The notes: generated by a model from the letters alone, not told the origin. Positions 1 to 9,701 are shown, numbered from the stretch's first letter. The stretch: 64,000 bases of DNA from an uncultured Candidatus Pelagibacter sp. (GCA_905616455.1 CAJQSW010000014.1:1-64000), one strand, 5' to 3'. Made by a program: numbers and translations.

Positions 1-600
1 TATGGTTGCTAATTCTTTTCTATATTTCATTAAATTTGATACGTGGAAGTCTCGATGAACTAAAGTATCATTTTTTAACTTAAGGTTTGATAATAAAAAT
101 TTTACCTGTTTATTTATCTCAATATTAAATGTTGAAAATTTTTTTTTAGATATATATTTCTTTGCATACCAGTCAGAAAATAATTTAGCTTCTTTAAATA
201 ATTTATTTTCTTCATAAATTGGAATTTTATAATTTTTTCCATTAAAATCTTTAATTTTATTTTGTGTGATTTTTTGAATCTTACTAAGTAAATCGATAGA
301 TTTTTTATATAAATTGATTTTATTACTTCCACTTTTTTTTAATAGTTTAAATACTGTATCATTACCAAAATCTTCAATTTCGATAAAGTTTTGTTTGTAA
401 TTTTCTTTGTATAGTTTTGGAGCCAGAATTTTATTCTTAATTAACAAGCTATTTATAGCATCATATATTAACAAATTTTTTTCTTTTTCTTTTGTTGCAT
501 AAACTATAATTGAATTTTTTTTATTATTTGTTCTCCTATAAAAAGATCTAAGTGATGCGTCACCCTTAATTTTTTTTAATTTTGATTTATCTAATTTCAT
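1..600 (-). CDS. amgK: Cell-wall amino-sugar kinase AmgK-like phosphotransferase (C-terminus outside window)
   Basis: Translating the minus strand from the ATG at 600 gives 200 open codons running off the left edge. The last visible residues read VHRDFHVSNLM, the catalytic loop (HxDxxxxN) of aminoglycoside-phosphotransferase-like kinases, and the N-terminus has a DASLRSFYRR-type beginning typical of the COG3178 family. In that family AmgK phosphorylates MurNAc/GlcNAc at the anomeric carbon for peptidoglycan recycling. The start overlaps the 3' end of tsaE by 14 bases, the usual alphaproteobacterial tsaE-amgK order. The family assignment is firm from motif and context; sugar specificity is inference. 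About 130 C-terminal residues should lie outside the window. Confidence 0.82.
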   Translation of the reverse strand, partial: MKLDKSKLKKIKGDASLRSFYRRTNNKKNSIIVYATKEKEKNLLIYDAINSLLIKNKILAPKLYKENYKQNFIEIEDFGNDTVFKLLKKSGSNKINLYKKSIDLLSKIQKITQNKIKDFNGKNYKIPIYEENKLFKEAKLFSDWYAKKYISKKKFSTFNIEINKQVKFLLSNLKLKNDTLVHRDFHVSNLMKYRKELATI

Positions 601-1063
601 TTAACTTTTCATTGCTTAAACCTTTGATGGATAAAAATCTTTTATTCATATCTTCCCCATATTTAAAGAGTAAATCAATTTTATTATCAATTTTATTATC
701 AATTTTTTCAGGCCATTCAATCAATGTTAGCATTTCTTTTTGATTTTCTAATAATCCAATATTTTTTATCTCATCACTATTTGTTAATCTGTATAAATCA
801 TAATGTTGGATTATGAAAATTCCTACATCATATTCATTTACTAAATTAAATGTGGGACTTGTAACTTCTGTTGGATTTAGATGATTGTTTACTTGAAAAC
901 TGTTTACTAGATGTCTTATAAATGTTGTTTTTCCTACCCCAATTTCACCATGAAAAAATACTACATCACTTTTTTTTAGTATTTTTGAAAAAGTTTTTGC
1001 TAGTTCAGCTGTCTTAACCTCTAAAGAAATATCTATTATTTCGCTATTAGTAGCGATATGCAT
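587..1063 (-). CDS. tsaE: tRNA threonylcarbamoyladenosine biosynthesis ATPase TsaE
   Basis: This small P-loop ATPase supports TsaD/TsaB in making t6A at position 37 of ANN-decoding tRNAs. The Walker A sequence GEIGVGKTT is at residues 39-47, followed by the family's [11 protein letters not shown] segment and an IEWPEK motif. I place the start at the ATG at 1063 (158 aa); an upstream in-frame start at 1093 would add ten residues and overlap ahcY by 47 bases, whereas 1063 overlaps it by 17. The C-terminal region holds a 12-bp tandem repeat coding DNKI twice. It sits between ahcY and amgK as in many alphaproteobacteria and is probably co-transcribed with both. Confidence 0.9.
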   Translation of the reverse strand: MHIATNSEIIDISLEVKTAELAKTFSKILKKSDVVFFHGEIGVGKTTFIRHLVNSFQVNNHLNPTEVTSPTFNLVNEYDVGIFIIQHYDLYRLTNSDEIKNIGLLENQKEMLTLIEWPEKIDNKIDNKIDLLFKYGEDMNKRFLSIKGLSNEKLNEIR

Positions 1064-2333
1064 CAGGCTTGAATGGACCGTCTGTTTCAACACTTATGTA
1101 ATCAGCCTGATCTTTTGATAATTTTGTAAGCTTCGCACCAACTTTTCTTAAATGAAGCATAGCTACTTTTTCATCTAAAGATTTTGGAAGAACATAAACT
1201 TTATTTTCATAATTTTTATGGTTATCCCAAAGTTCTATTTGTGCCATTACTTGATTTGTAAATGATGCGCTCATTACAAAGCTAGGGTGTCCTGTTGCAC
1301 ATCCTAAGTTAACCAACCTACCTTTTGCTAAAAGAATAATTCTCTTTCCATCAACCAATTCTATCTCATCAACTTCTGGCTTAACTTCTGTCCATTTATA
1401 ATTTTTTAATGCCTCTACCTGAATCTCATTATCAAAGTGACCAATATTACATAATATTGCTCTATCTTTCATATCTCTCATATGATCTGCAGTGACAATG
1501 TCTATATTGCCTGTTGCAGTGACAACGATATCTGCTTTACTTATTGCTTCATCCATTAAGACTACTTCATAGCCTTCCATTGCTGCTTGAAGTGCACAAA
1601 TTGGGTCTGCTTCTGTAACCATAACTCTTGCACCACTTTGTCTTAAAGATGCGGCACTACCTTTTCCAACATCACCAAAGCCTGCAACAATTGCAACTTT
1701 ACCTGACATCATAACATCTGTAGCCCTTCTAATTCCATCCACTAAACTTTCTCTACAACCATATAGATTATCAAATTTAGATTTTGTAACTGAATCATTA
1801 ACATTAATTGCCGGAATCATTAATGATCCATCTTTTTCCATTTTGTTTAATGCTTTAATTCCTGTTGTTGTTTCTTCTGAAACACCTTTCACTTCTTTTA
1901 ATAAATCTTTATAATCACTATGCATCATTGCAGTTAAATCACCACCATCATCCAATAACATATTTGCTTTCCAATCTTTTTTTCCTTCGATTGTTTGTCT
2001 TATGCACCATATGGCCTCTTCTTCTGTTTCACCTTTCCAGGCAAAAACAGGTATTCCAGCTTTAGCTATTGCTGCGGCCGCATGATCTTGTGTTGAAAAA
2101 ATATTACAAGATGACCATCTAACTTCGGCACCAAGCTCTGTTAAAGTTTCAATTAAAACTGCAGTTTGAATAGTCATATGAAGACATCCTAAAATTTTTG
2201 CTCCTTTTAAGGGTCCTTTTCCTGAATACTCTTCTCTCAATGCCATTAATCCTGGCATTTCACTTTCTGCTATAGAAATTTCTTTTCTTCCAAATTCAGC
2301 TAGTGATATATCTTTTACTTTAAAATCATCCAT
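1047..2333 (-). CDS. ahcY: Adenosylhomocysteinase (S-adenosylhomocysteine hydrolase)
   Basis: This cytosolic NAD-dependent enzyme splits S-adenosylhomocysteine into adenosine and homocysteine, removing the product inhibitor of methyltransferases. At 428 aa it has the usual length. The NAD-binding loop GFGDVGKG is at residues 218-225, the early [17 protein letters not shown] substrate region is intact, and the protein ends FKPDAYRY as the family does. It follows chvG by 43 bases, and that gap contains a plausible promoter. I looked for a SAM or SAH riboswitch there and there is no room for one. Identification is secure. Confidence 0.98.
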   Translation of the reverse strand: MDDFKVKDISLAEFGRKEISIAESEMPGLMALREEYSGKGPLKGAKILGCLHMTIQTAVLIETLTELGAEVRWSSCNIFSTQDHAAAAIAKAGIPVFAWKGETEEEAIWCIRQTIEGKKDWKANMLLDDGGDLTAMMHSDYKDLLKEVKGVSEETTTGIKALNKMEKDGSLMIPAINVNDSVTKSKFDNLYGCRESLVDGIRRATDVMMSGKVAIVAGFGDVGKGSAASLRQSGARVMVTEADPICALQAAMEGYEVVLMDEAISKADIVVTATGNIDIVTADHMRDMKDRAILCNIGHFDNEIQVEALKNYKWTEVKPEVDEIELVDGKRIILLAKGRLVNLGCATGHPSFVMSASFTNQVMAQIELWDNHKNYENKVYVLPKSLDEKVAMLHLRKVGAKLTKLSKDQADYISVETDGPFKPDAYRY

Positions 2334-2341
2334 TGCTCGGT

Positions 2342-2369
2342 TTTATATAAGAAAAAATTAATTAATCAA
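2342..2369 (-). promoter_or_regulatory. Candidate promoter for ahcY
   Basis: On the minus strand TTGATT (2369-2364) and TATAAA (2347-2342) are separated by 16 bases in the chvG-ahcY gap. The -10 box ends only 8 bases before the ahcY ATG, so a transcript would have almost no leader. AT-rich DNA produces such matches by chance, so this is suggestive only. Confidence 0.35.
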
Positions 2370-2376
2370 CTTATGA

Positions 2377-3915
2377 TTAGGCTTTAGGAAATACAATTTC
2401 AACATTGGCACCTTTTTGCATAATGTTATTAGAGGCGTCGATAGTGGCTCCATGTAACTCTACTAGGTTTTTTACAATATTTAACCCCAAACCAGAGTGT
2501 TCACCAAAATTATCTGGTCTATTACTATAAAATCTATCAAATATTTTTTTTGTACTTGTTTCCTCAAAACCTTTGCCTTCATCAATCACTTTTAGAATTA
2601 TTCTTTGTTTCTCATTTTTAGATATTTCAACTAAGACTTTTTTATTATTATCACTAAATGAAATTGAATTATCTAGAAGATTTGCAATAATTTGCTCTAT
2701 TCTATTTTCAATTCCATTAATGAAATACTCTTCTTGATCATTTTCAGTTTTCAAAATTATTTGAATACCTCTTTTTGTTTCATAAATATTGTTAAAATCA
2801 TCAACTACAGAGTTTGCAATCAGTTTTAAATTAATTTTTTTCATTTTTTCTTTACTTAAAGCAACTTCATCTTTTAATATTTGAGAATAATCTGTAATTA
2901 GTCTTTCAATTCTTTGCACGTCATGATTAAGAATATCAACTAACTTAATTCTTTGCTTATGATCTTCTGTTTCATGTAGTATTTCAGAGGCACTTTTTAA
3001 CGATGTTAATGGGTTTCTAATTTCATGAACTAAATCTGTTGAAAAATTTTCCGCATGAGAAATTCTTTTTTGAAGTTCGTTTGTCATGTCATCTAATGAA
3101 TTTGACAATGTGCCTAACTCGTCATTTCTGCTTTTAAGTTCGTTTATATTTGTTTTTTTTCTACTCTTCTCTTTAATAATTTTAGTATATTCGACTAAAT
3201 TTTTTATAGGCTTAAGAAAATATCTATTTAAAACAAAAGAAAATATAAAGATTACTATTCCAATAAATATTGCGGTTCTTAATATAAAATTTTTTCGTTC
3301 ATTGATTGCAGATCTAATATCATTAGCATTTTCTGATATTGCCAAATAACCAACATTATTTCCATCTAGTGTCACATTTTTTACAGTTGTTAATAGAAAT
3401 TTATCATATCCCTCTTGTGTGAATGTAAAAGCTCTTCCATAATCTTTTGACCATGAATAATTTGTCAAAATATCTTTTAAAGAAACAGTTTTTTCTTTAT
3501 TTATATTTTTTGTTTCTGTTATTTTTTTACTCGTTTCTTCATTTAAAATTTCTAATTGAACTATATCAAGTCTATTAGAGAAGGATCTTGGATCTAAGTC
3601 TAATGTATCGGTGTCCCCAACTAAATTAAACTGGTTATCAAATAAAATAACTCTGTCTAAATTTTGAAATAAAAATCTAGTTGAAAATAAAAATCTTCTA
3701 ATATCTTCTTCTTCAAACTTGATATTCAATCTTAAAATATGTTCAATTGTATTGTCTATTATTTGAATATGCTTGCTTTTTTTATTTTGTATTAAATTAG
3801 GCTTAACATTTCCTATATATAAAAGTGTTAAACTACCAATAACTAAAAAAATTATTAAATTAATAAATAAAAATTTTTTTAAAATAGATAAGCTTTTAAG
3901 AAAGTCACCGAACAT
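2377..3915 (-). CDS. chvG: Sensor histidine kinase ChvG
   Basis: This is a membrane sensor kinase of 512 aa. A transmembrane segment lies near residues 14-35, a periplasmic sensor domain follows to about 208, and a second membrane segment is near 209-233. After that come a HAMP linker, the H-box with DLVHEIRNPLTS (His297), an N-box around ANLLDNSISFS, and G-boxes DEGKGF and GLGLNIVKNLVELHG. The response regulator gene chvI lies immediately upstream and shares one base, so the pair is translationally coupled. ChvG/ChvI-type systems in alphaproteobacteria respond to acid or envelope conditions; the signal sensed here is unknown. Confidence 0.88.
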   Translation of the reverse strand: MFGDFLKSLSILKKFLFINLIIFLVIGSLTLLYIGNVKPNLIQNKKSKHIQIIDNTIEHILRLNIKFEEEDIRRFLFSTRFLFQNLDRVILFDNQFNLVGDTDTLDLDPRSFSNRLDIVQLEILNEETSKKITETKNINKEKTVSLKDILTNYSWSKDYGRAFTFTQEGYDKFLLTTVKNVTLDGNNVGYLAISENANDIRSAINERKNFILRTAIFIGIVIFIFSFVLNRYFLKPIKNLVEYTKIIKEKSRKKTNINELKSRNDELGTLSNSLDDMTNELQKRISHAENFSTDLVHEIRNPLTSLKSASEILHETEDHKQRIKLVDILNHDVQRIERLITDYSQILKDEVALSKEKMKKINLKLIANSVVDDFNNIYETKRGIQIILKTENDQEEYFINGIENRIEQIIANLLDNSISFSDNNKKVLVEISKNEKQRIILKVIDEGKGFEETSTKKIFDRFYSNRPDNFGEHSGLGLNIVKNLVELHGATIDASNNIMQKGANVEIVFPKA

Positions 3916-4622
3916 TAACTAACATTCCATCTATATCCACTGCCATATCTTGTTTCAATCGCAGTAAATTCAGGATCAACCCTTTTAAATTTTTTTCTAA
4001 TTCTTTTAACATGACTATCTATAGTTCTATCCTCAATATCAGTATCCTCTCTATAAGCGATATCCATTAATTGAGCTCTTTCTTTTATTATTCCCGGTCT
4101 CTTTGCTAATTCTTTTACTATTAAAAACTCTGTAGTAGTCAGCTTATCTGGTAATTGTTTACCATCCCACTCACACTCTAGCTGCGATGGATCAAGTTTA
4201 AGTTTACCATGAGATATAATATTTTTTGTTTCCTCAAGATTAACATTAATATCTTTTTTTCTAAGTTGAACTCTAATTCTTTCAATTAAAACTTTAATGG
4301 AGAACCCTCCTGATTTTTTCATAAAATCATCTGCACCTAATTTTAATCCTAATAACTCATCTATCTCATCATCTTTTGATGTTAAAAAGATTACTGGAAG
4401 AGATGTTTTTTTTCTTAACTTTTTTAAAAGTTCCTCACCATCCATTTTTGGCATCTTAATATCAATGACAGCTAGATCAGGTGGTGTTCTGGTTAATCCA
4501 ATTAACGCACTCTCACCGTCAATATAAGTTTGAACTTTAAAACCTTCTTTTTCAAGCGCTATACTTATACTTGTAAGTATGTTTCTATCATCATCAATTA
4601 GTGCTATTGTATGTTTGTGCAT
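3915..4622 (-). CDS. chvI: Response regulator ChvI (OmpR family)
   Basis: This two-domain DNA-binding regulator is 235 aa. The receiver domain begins HTIALIDDDRNILTS, and Asp54 in AVIDIKMPKMDG is the phosphoacceptor. The C-terminal winged helix contains RTIDSHVKRIRKKFK and ends in RYGSGYRWNV. The N-terminus matches ChvI closely as I remember the family. It overlaps chvG by one base and lies 50 bases downstream of polA on the same strand. The hprK and PTS genes that follow chvG in many other alphaproteobacteria are missing; ahcY follows directly. Confidence 0.9.
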   Translation of the reverse strand: MHKHTIALIDDDRNILTSISIALEKEGFKVQTYIDGESALIGLTRTPPDLAVIDIKMPKMDGEELLKKLRKKTSLPVIFLTSKDDEIDELLGLKLGADDFMKKSGGFSIKVLIERIRVQLRKKDINVNLEETKNIISHGKLKLDPSQLECEWDGKQLPDKLTTTEFLIVKELAKRPGIIKERAQLMDIAYREDTDIEDRTIDSHVKRIRKKFKRVDPEFTAIETRYGSGYRWNVS

Positions 4623-4672
4623 AAACTACTTTAAAAATACTAAATTGTTCTAATTTAGGCAAAGCTCTTAAA

Positions 4673-7447
4673 TTAATGAAGTATTCCCCAATTATCACCT
4701 ATATTTACATCTACTGTTAGTGATGTTGAAAATGAGTGTAAATCACTTTCTGTAACACTGGTCATTTCTTTGTCAATAATTTTAGAGATAGTTTTGACTT
4801 CTTTTTCTGGAACTTCAAAAATTAACTCATCATGTATCTGTAGTAAAATTTTAGACTTATTATTTTGTAAACTTTCAAATTTCCTATCAAGTCTAATCAT
4901 TGCAAGTCTCATTATTTCTGAGGCAGAACCTTGAATAGGTGCATTTATTGCTGCTCTTTCTTGAAAATTTCTTACATTAAAATTCTTATCATTTATTCCA
5001 TTAAAATGGGATCTACGTCCAAAAATATTATTCACATAACCACTTTTTCTGCAAAATTTAATTGTGTCATCCATATAAATTTTTATTTCGGGAAATCTTG
5101 AAAAGTAAGAATTTAAGAACATGTCTGCCTCATGATTTGAAACATTGATTTGTTTTGCTAGCCCATATTGGGAAATGCCATAAATAATACCAAAATTTAT
5201 TGCCTTGGCTTTTCGTCTCATATCTTGATCAACTTTTTTTACCTCAACATCAAATACTTGGCTTGCTGTTAGTGAATGAATATCCTCATTGTTTTTAAAT
5301 GCTTTTTTTAATTCCTTAACATCTGCTAGATCTGCTAATATTCTCATTTCAATTTGATTATAATCTGCCGAAATTAAAGTAAAACCTTTTTTGGCAGTAA
5401 ATGCTTTTCTTATATCCTTACCATCCTCTGACTTAATAGGAATATTTTGTAAATTTGGGTCGCTAGAAGCAAGTCTTCCAGTTGTTGTGGCTGCTAATAA
5501 AAATGAAGTGTGGACTCGTTTTGTGGTTGGATTGATGTGCTGAGGCAAAGCATCGGAATAAGTGTTTTTAAGCTTAGATACTTGTCGCCAATCTAGAATT
5601 AATTGTGGAAATTTATGTCCTTTAAATGCTAGATCCTCAAGCACACTTGCATTCGTTGCAAAACTTCCTTTTCTAGTTTTTTTAAGCACAGCAATTTTTA
5701 AATCATTATAAATAACTTCACCTAATTGTTTTGGTGAAGCAATATTAAATTCCTTTTTTGAAATTTTAAAAACTTCTTTTTCTAATTTGATAATTTTTTT
5801 TTTAAATTTTTCAGATAATATTTTTAAAAACTTATTGTCAATTTTTATTCCTTCAATCTCCATAAATGCTAATATCTTAATTAAAGGTTTTTCAAAAATT
5901 TCATAAATATTAGTTAATTTTTCTAATTTAAGATTTTTATTAAAAATTTTATATAATCTATAAGTGATGTCAGCATCTTCAGCGGCATACTCCATGGCTT
6001 TACCAAGCTCTACGTCGCTAAAATTTATTTCTTTTTTTCCTGTACCAACAATTTCTTTAAATGAAATTGTTTTATGTTGTAAGTGAATTTCAGATAAAGT
6101 GTCCATGTTATGTCTATTTTTCCCAGCGTCTAATACATAAGACATTAGCATTGTATCTTCCATTGAGTTCATATTTATTCCCTGTTTAAATAAAACAATA
6201 AAATCAAACTTAATATTTTGACCAATTTTTTTTATACTCTTGTCTTCTAAAAGGGGCTTTAATTTTTTAATTACAGCTTCCTTTTTTAAACATCCTTTAA
6301 ACTTGTGGCCTATTGGAATGTAGCAAGCTTTACCAATCCTAGTGCTTAATGAAATTCCCACTAAATCTGCTTGATGTGCATCCAGCGAACTGGTTTCAGT
6401 ATCAATTGCTAGCTCACCAGCTTCTTCTGCTTCATTAATCCACTCATCTATTTCCTTTTCACTAGTAATTAAATGGTAATTTTTTTTACTTATATCCTGC
6501 TGTCTTTGCCTGGGTGTTGCCTCTATTGCAGATTCGTTTAATGTCGGCTCTCCATATGCTGAAATAACCGAACTAAGAAGTCTATTAAATTCCATTTCTC
6601 TTAAAAATTTATATAGCTTGTCTTTATCAATTTCTTTTAACTGAAATTCTTCTATCTTTCTTTCAACTGGAGCATCTTTCATTAGCGTTACTAATTTTTT
6701 GCTAATAATTGCTTTATCTTTGTTTTCTATAAGTGTTTCTCTTCTTTTGTTTTGTTTTATTTCCTGCGCGTTATCTAGCAGTTTTTCTAGAGTGCCATAT
6801 TTATTAATTAGCTCTGCCGCAGTCTTAACACCTATTCCTGGAACTCCAGGAACATTATCACTGCTATCACCAGCCAATGACTGCACATCAATAACTTTTT
6901 CTGGGCCTACTCCAAATTTTGTTATTATATCCTCTGTTGTTATAAATTTATTTTTCATTGGATCAAATAAACGAACATTTTTTTTGTATAATTGCATTAA
7001 GTCTTTATCCGAAGAAACTATCGTTACCTTGGCACCCTTCACTAAAATTTGTTCCACATAAGTTGCTATTAAATCATCTGCTTCATAGTTGGGGAGATCA
7101 ACAGATGGTAAATTAAATGCAACAACAGATTTTCTTATATATTCAAACTGTGGAGCTAAATCATCAGGAGCTTCAGACCTATTCCCCTTATAATCAGGAT
7201 AAATTTCATTTCTAAAAGTTTTTCTGGCAGCATCAAAGATTACTGCAAAGTGGGTTGGTTTCTGTAGGTTTTCATTAGACTTTGAATCTTCTAGTAGTTT
7301 AAATAGCATACTACAAAAACCACTGACCGCACCTACAGGTAAACCATCACTCTTTCTAGTTAGGGGTGGTAATGCATAATAAGCTCTAAAGATATAACCA
7401 GAACCATCTATTAAATAAAAATGATCTGTTTTTTTTATTTTATCCAT
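4673..7447 (-). CDS. polA: DNA polymerase I
   Basis: At 924 aa this has all three family domains. The 5' nuclease occupies roughly residues 1-300 (FDAARKTFRNEIYPDYKGNR; DSSDNVPGVPGIG). The 3'-5' exonuclease spans about 325-515 and has its metal-binding residues intact: AIDTETSSLD, the Asp in NIKFDF, and YAAEDADITYRLY. The polymerase domain has motif A SADYNQIEMR, the O-helix region RRKAKAINFGIIYG, and motif C QIHDELIFE. Proofreading should therefore be active. It is divergent from the ABC ATPase gene across a 50-base gap. Role: Okazaki-fragment processing and repair synthesis. Confidence 0.98.
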   Translation of the reverse strand: MDKIKKTDHFYLIDGSGYIFRAYYALPPLTRKSDGLPVGAVSGFCSMLFKLLEDSKSNENLQKPTHFAVIFDAARKTFRNEIYPDYKGNRSEAPDDLAPQFEYIRKSVVAFNLPSVDLPNYEADDLIATYVEQILVKGAKVTIVSSDKDLMQLYKKNVRLFDPMKNKFITTEDIITKFGVGPEKVIDVQSLAGDSSDNVPGVPGIGVKTAAELINKYGTLEKLLDNAQEIKQNKRRETLIENKDKAIISKKLVTLMKDAPVERKIEEFQLKEIDKDKLYKFLREMEFNRLLSSVISAYGEPTLNESAIEATPRQRQQDISKKNYHLITSEKEIDEWINEAEEAGELAIDTETSSLDAHQADLVGISLSTRIGKACYIPIGHKFKGCLKKEAVIKKLKPLLEDKSIKKIGQNIKFDFIVLFKQGINMNSMEDTMLMSYVLDAGKNRHNMDTLSEIHLQHKTISFKEIVGTGKKEINFSDVELGKAMEYAAEDADITYRLYKIFNKNLKLEKLTNIYEIFEKPLIKILAFMEIEGIKIDNKFLKILSEKFKKKIIKLEKEVFKISKKEFNIASPKQLGEVIYNDLKIAVLKKTRKGSFATNASVLEDLAFKGHKFPQLILDWRQVSKLKNTYSDALPQHINPTTKRVHTSFLLAATTTGRLASSDPNLQNIPIKSEDGKDIRKAFTAKKGFTLISADYNQIEMRILADLADVKELKKAFKNNEDIHSLTASQVFDVEVKKVDQDMRRKAKAINFGIIYGISQYGLAKQINVSNHEADMFLNSYFSRFPEIKIYMDDTIKFCRKSGYVNNIFGRRSHFNGINDKNFNVRNFQERAAINAPIQGSASEIMRLAMIRLDRKFESLQNNKSKILLQIHDELIFEVPEKEVKTISKIIDKEMTSVTESDLHSFSTSLTVDVNIGDNWGILH

Positions 7448-7497
7448 TAAATAATATTATCTTAATTATTTTAAATACTATAAATGTATTAACGCAC

Positions 7498-8427
7498 ATG
7501 GAGCAAAAAAATATACTTTCTGTTAAAAATTTGAAAAAAATTTATTCTAGCAAACAGACTGAGGATAACCATGCGTTAAATAATTTAAACTTAGACGTGA
7601 AAGAGGGGGAAATTTTTGGTCTTCTTGGTCCTAATGGTGCAGGTAAAACAACATTTATAAATATTTTAGCTGGAACAGTAATAAAAACGGCTGGACAAGT
7701 AAATGTATGGGGTTTTGATTTAGATAAAAATCCTAGACAAGTTAGAGCTTCTGTTGGAATAGTTCCACAGGAAGTAAATCTTGATCCATTTTTTAGCCCA
7801 AGGAAATTATTGGAATTACAGGCTGGTCTTTATGGAATTAAAAAAAAAGACAGAATTACAGATACAATTCTAGAATTAGTATCTTTAGAAAAGCAAGCTA
7901 ATAGCTATGCTAGAAGTTTATCTGGTGGAATGAAAAGAAGGCTACTAATGGCTAAAGCTTTAGTTCATCAGCCACCAATAGTTTTTTTGGATGAACCTAC
8001 GGCTGGTGTTGATGTAGAACTAAGACAGAATTTATGGAAGAATGTAAGATTACTTAACGATCTTGGTGTAACTATTATTTTAACAACACATTATCTTGAG
8101 GAGGCTGAAGAAATGTGTGACCGAATAGCTATTCTGAATAAAGGAAATGTAGTTGCTTTAGATAGCACAAAAAACCTGCTAGATAGAATTCAAACTAAAA
8201 AAGTAACTTTTAAGACAGATACAAAAATTGACATTAAGGATGATGATATGGATTCTTTAAAAATAGTATCTAAACTAGGTACAGAAATTTGTGTGTCCTA
8301 TGAAAAAAATAAAATTCACATAGAAGAATTAATTAATCTAATTAAAAAAAATAACGTCAAAATTATAGACATATCTACTGATGATGGTGATTTAGAAGAT
8401 GTTTTTCTTAGACTAATTAAAAACTAG
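7498..8427 (+). CDS. ABC transporter ATP-binding protein (ABC-2 type)
   Basis: This 309-aa ATPase has Walker A GPNGAGKT at 44-51, the signature LSGGMKRR at 141-148 and Walker B FLDEPTAG ending near residue 170. A C-terminal extension of about 80 residues is typical of the CcmA/NodI-like ABC-2 exporter ATPases. No permease gene is next to it: bioY follows after 32 bases. It is not the ECF-type BioM that would normally energise BioY, judging by its ABC-2 style sequence and extension. The substrate is unknown and the permease may lie elsewhere in the genome. Confidence 0.85.
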   Translation: MEQKNILSVKNLKKIYSSKQTEDNHALNNLNLDVKEGEIFGLLGPNGAGKTTFINILAGTVIKTAGQVNVWGFDLDKNPRQVRASVGIVPQEVNLDPFFSPRKLLELQAGLYGIKKKDRITDTILELVSLEKQANSYARSLSGGMKRRLLMAKALVHQPPIVFLDEPTAGVDVELRQNLWKNVRLLNDLGVTIILTTHYLEEAEEMCDRIAILNKGNVVALDSTKNLLDRIQTKKVTFKTDTKIDIKDDDMDSLKIVSKLGTEICVSYEKNKIHIEELINLIKKNNVKIIDISTDDGDLEDVFLRLIKN

Positions 8428-8459
8428 ATTAATTTATTTTAAAATAGTATCATCGTCAT

Positions 8460-9008
8460 ATGGAAACAATAAGTCTTTCAAATAATTTTAAAATAATAAA
8501 ATCTTTTTTAGCTGTTGTGTCTGGAACGGCTTTACTTGCTATTTCTTCTAAAATACAAACCCCCTTTACTTTGGTTCCAGCAACAATGCAGACTTTTGTA
8601 GTGTTATTTCTTGGAATGGTTTTGGGTTATAAATTAGCAGCTGCAACTATTATATTATATTTAATTGAGGGATCAATAGGTTTGCCTGTTTTTGCAAAAG
8701 GTGGTGGCTTTGCCTATTTGATGGGCCCAACTGGTGGTTATTTATTGGGATTTATTTTAACAGCTTTTTTTGCAGGAACGATAAAAGTAAAAAATGATCC
8801 AATAATTATATTTATTTATTTATTATTTTCTGTAAGTGCTGCTTACATATTTGGATTATTAGGATTGTGGAATTATATGGGTTTGGATAAAAATTTTAAT
8901 CAAGTATTTTTATTAGGCGCTCAACCATTTTTACTTATTGAAATTTATAAAATTTTAATTCTTGCAGTACTATCAAAACAAATTCTTAAACTTAGAAAAT
9001 TTATTTAG
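8460..9008 (+). CDS. bioY: Biotin transporter BioY (S component)
   Basis: This integral membrane protein of 182 aa has about six hydrophobic segments. It carries BioY hallmarks: an N-terminal IQTPFTLVPATMQTF region, IEGSIGLPVFAKGGG, and LMGPTGGYLLGFI. BioY binds biotin and takes it up, normally as part of an ECF transporter with BioM and BioN. Neither partner is in the window. Some solitary BioY proteins are reported to work without them. Its stop lies inside the 3' end of the convergent regA gene, an 8-base overlap. Confidence 0.92.
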   Translation: METISLSNNFKIIKSFLAVVSGTALLAISSKIQTPFTLVPATMQTFVVLFLGMVLGYKLAAATIILYLIEGSIGLPVFAKGGGFAYLMGPTGGYLLGFILTAFFAGTIKVKNDPIIIFIYLLFSVSAAYIFGLLGLWNYMGLDKNFNQVFLLGAQPFLLIEIYKILILAVLSKQILKLRKFI

Positions 9009-9564
9009 GTGATCTTTTAGATAGAATTCTTTGTAAAGTTCTTCTATGCATCTTAAGTCTTCTGGCTGTTTCAGAGACATTTCTATTGCATAATTCAAAA
9101 ACTCTATGAATATGCTCCCACTTAACTCTATCTGCTGACATAGGGTTTTCTGGTGGTTCAGCTTTTTTCTCTGGGTCTGCTAGTAATGCTTTTTCAACGT
9201 CATCAGCATCTGCTGGCTTTGCAAGATAATCAATGGCTCCTTCTTTAATCGCTGCTACAGCTGTTGGTATATTGCCGTAACCAGTTAACATAATAATTCT
9301 ACTAGTAGGATTAGAAATTTGTATTTGTTTTACAACCTCAAGCCCATTTCCATCGGCTAGTCTGAGGTCAATAACAGCAAAACCTGGTTTTTTTTCTATA
9401 ACTGATTGAATACCTTTTTTTACACCTTCAGCTTGAAAAACTTCAAATCCTTTTTTTTCCATTGCTCTAGCAAGTCTGTCTCTGAAGGGATTGTCATCAT
9501 CAACAATTAATAGGGATTTATTATCAAAATTACTTAGTTTTTGTAAATTAGCTTGTTCAACCAT
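9001..9564 (-). CDS. regA: Redox-type response regulator RegA/ActR/PrrA family
   Basis: This 187-aa regulator has an N-terminal receiver domain (LLIVDDDNPFRDRLARAMEKKGF) with phosphoacceptor Asp66 in GFAVIDLRLADG. A short proline-containing linker leads to a C-terminal Fis-like helix-turn-helix: VKWEHIHRVFELC then SETARRLKMHRRTLQRILSKR. This architecture is that of RegA/PrrA/ActR, the global redox regulators of alphaproteobacteria. The partner kinase RegB is not in this window. It is divergent from the polyamine operon and converges with bioY. Confidence 0.9.
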   Translation of the reverse strand: MVEQANLQKLSNFDNKSLLIVDDDNPFRDRLARAMEKKGFEVFQAEGVKKGIQSVIEKKPGFAVIDLRLADGNGLEVVKQIQISNPTSRIIMLTGYGNIPTAVAAIKEGAIDYLAKPADADDVEKALLADPEKKAEPPENPMSADRVKWEHIHRVFELCNRNVSETARRLKMHRRTLQRILSKRSPK

Positions 9565-9654
9565 ATACTTGATATGGTGTTTAATTTGATAATTTCAACA
9601 CCTATTATTTGCTTTACATTAATTAACTATTACCTTAATTGCATAATTTATATG

Positions 9655-9687
9655 AAAGTTTTTAAATTTTTTTAAAAACTTTTTTTT
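9655..9687 (+). promoter_or_regulatory. Leader hairpin with T-tract upstream of the polyamine operon
   Basis: A perfect 12-bp inverted repeat, aaagtttttaaa (9655-9666) and tttaaaaacttt (9671-9682), is separated by a 4-base loop and runs into further T residues. It lies 24 bases before the decarboxylase ribosome-binding site, in the regA-decarboxylase divergent region. The shape is that of an intrinsic terminator or attenuator, but only one G-C pair is present, so stability is low. Function is inference. Confidence 0.4.
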
Positions 9688-9701
9688 ATTAAATTTTTTT
9701 T

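Noticed and set aside
114..332. A 72-codon open frame on the minus strand at the left edge
   Set aside because: It is an alternative frame of the true edge gene, which reads from 600 through position 1 and carries the kinase motif HRDFHVSNL.
2334..2376. A SAM or SAH riboswitch ahead of ahcY
   Set aside because: The gap is 43 bases, nearly pure A/T, with no conserved aptamer core; only a promoter fits.
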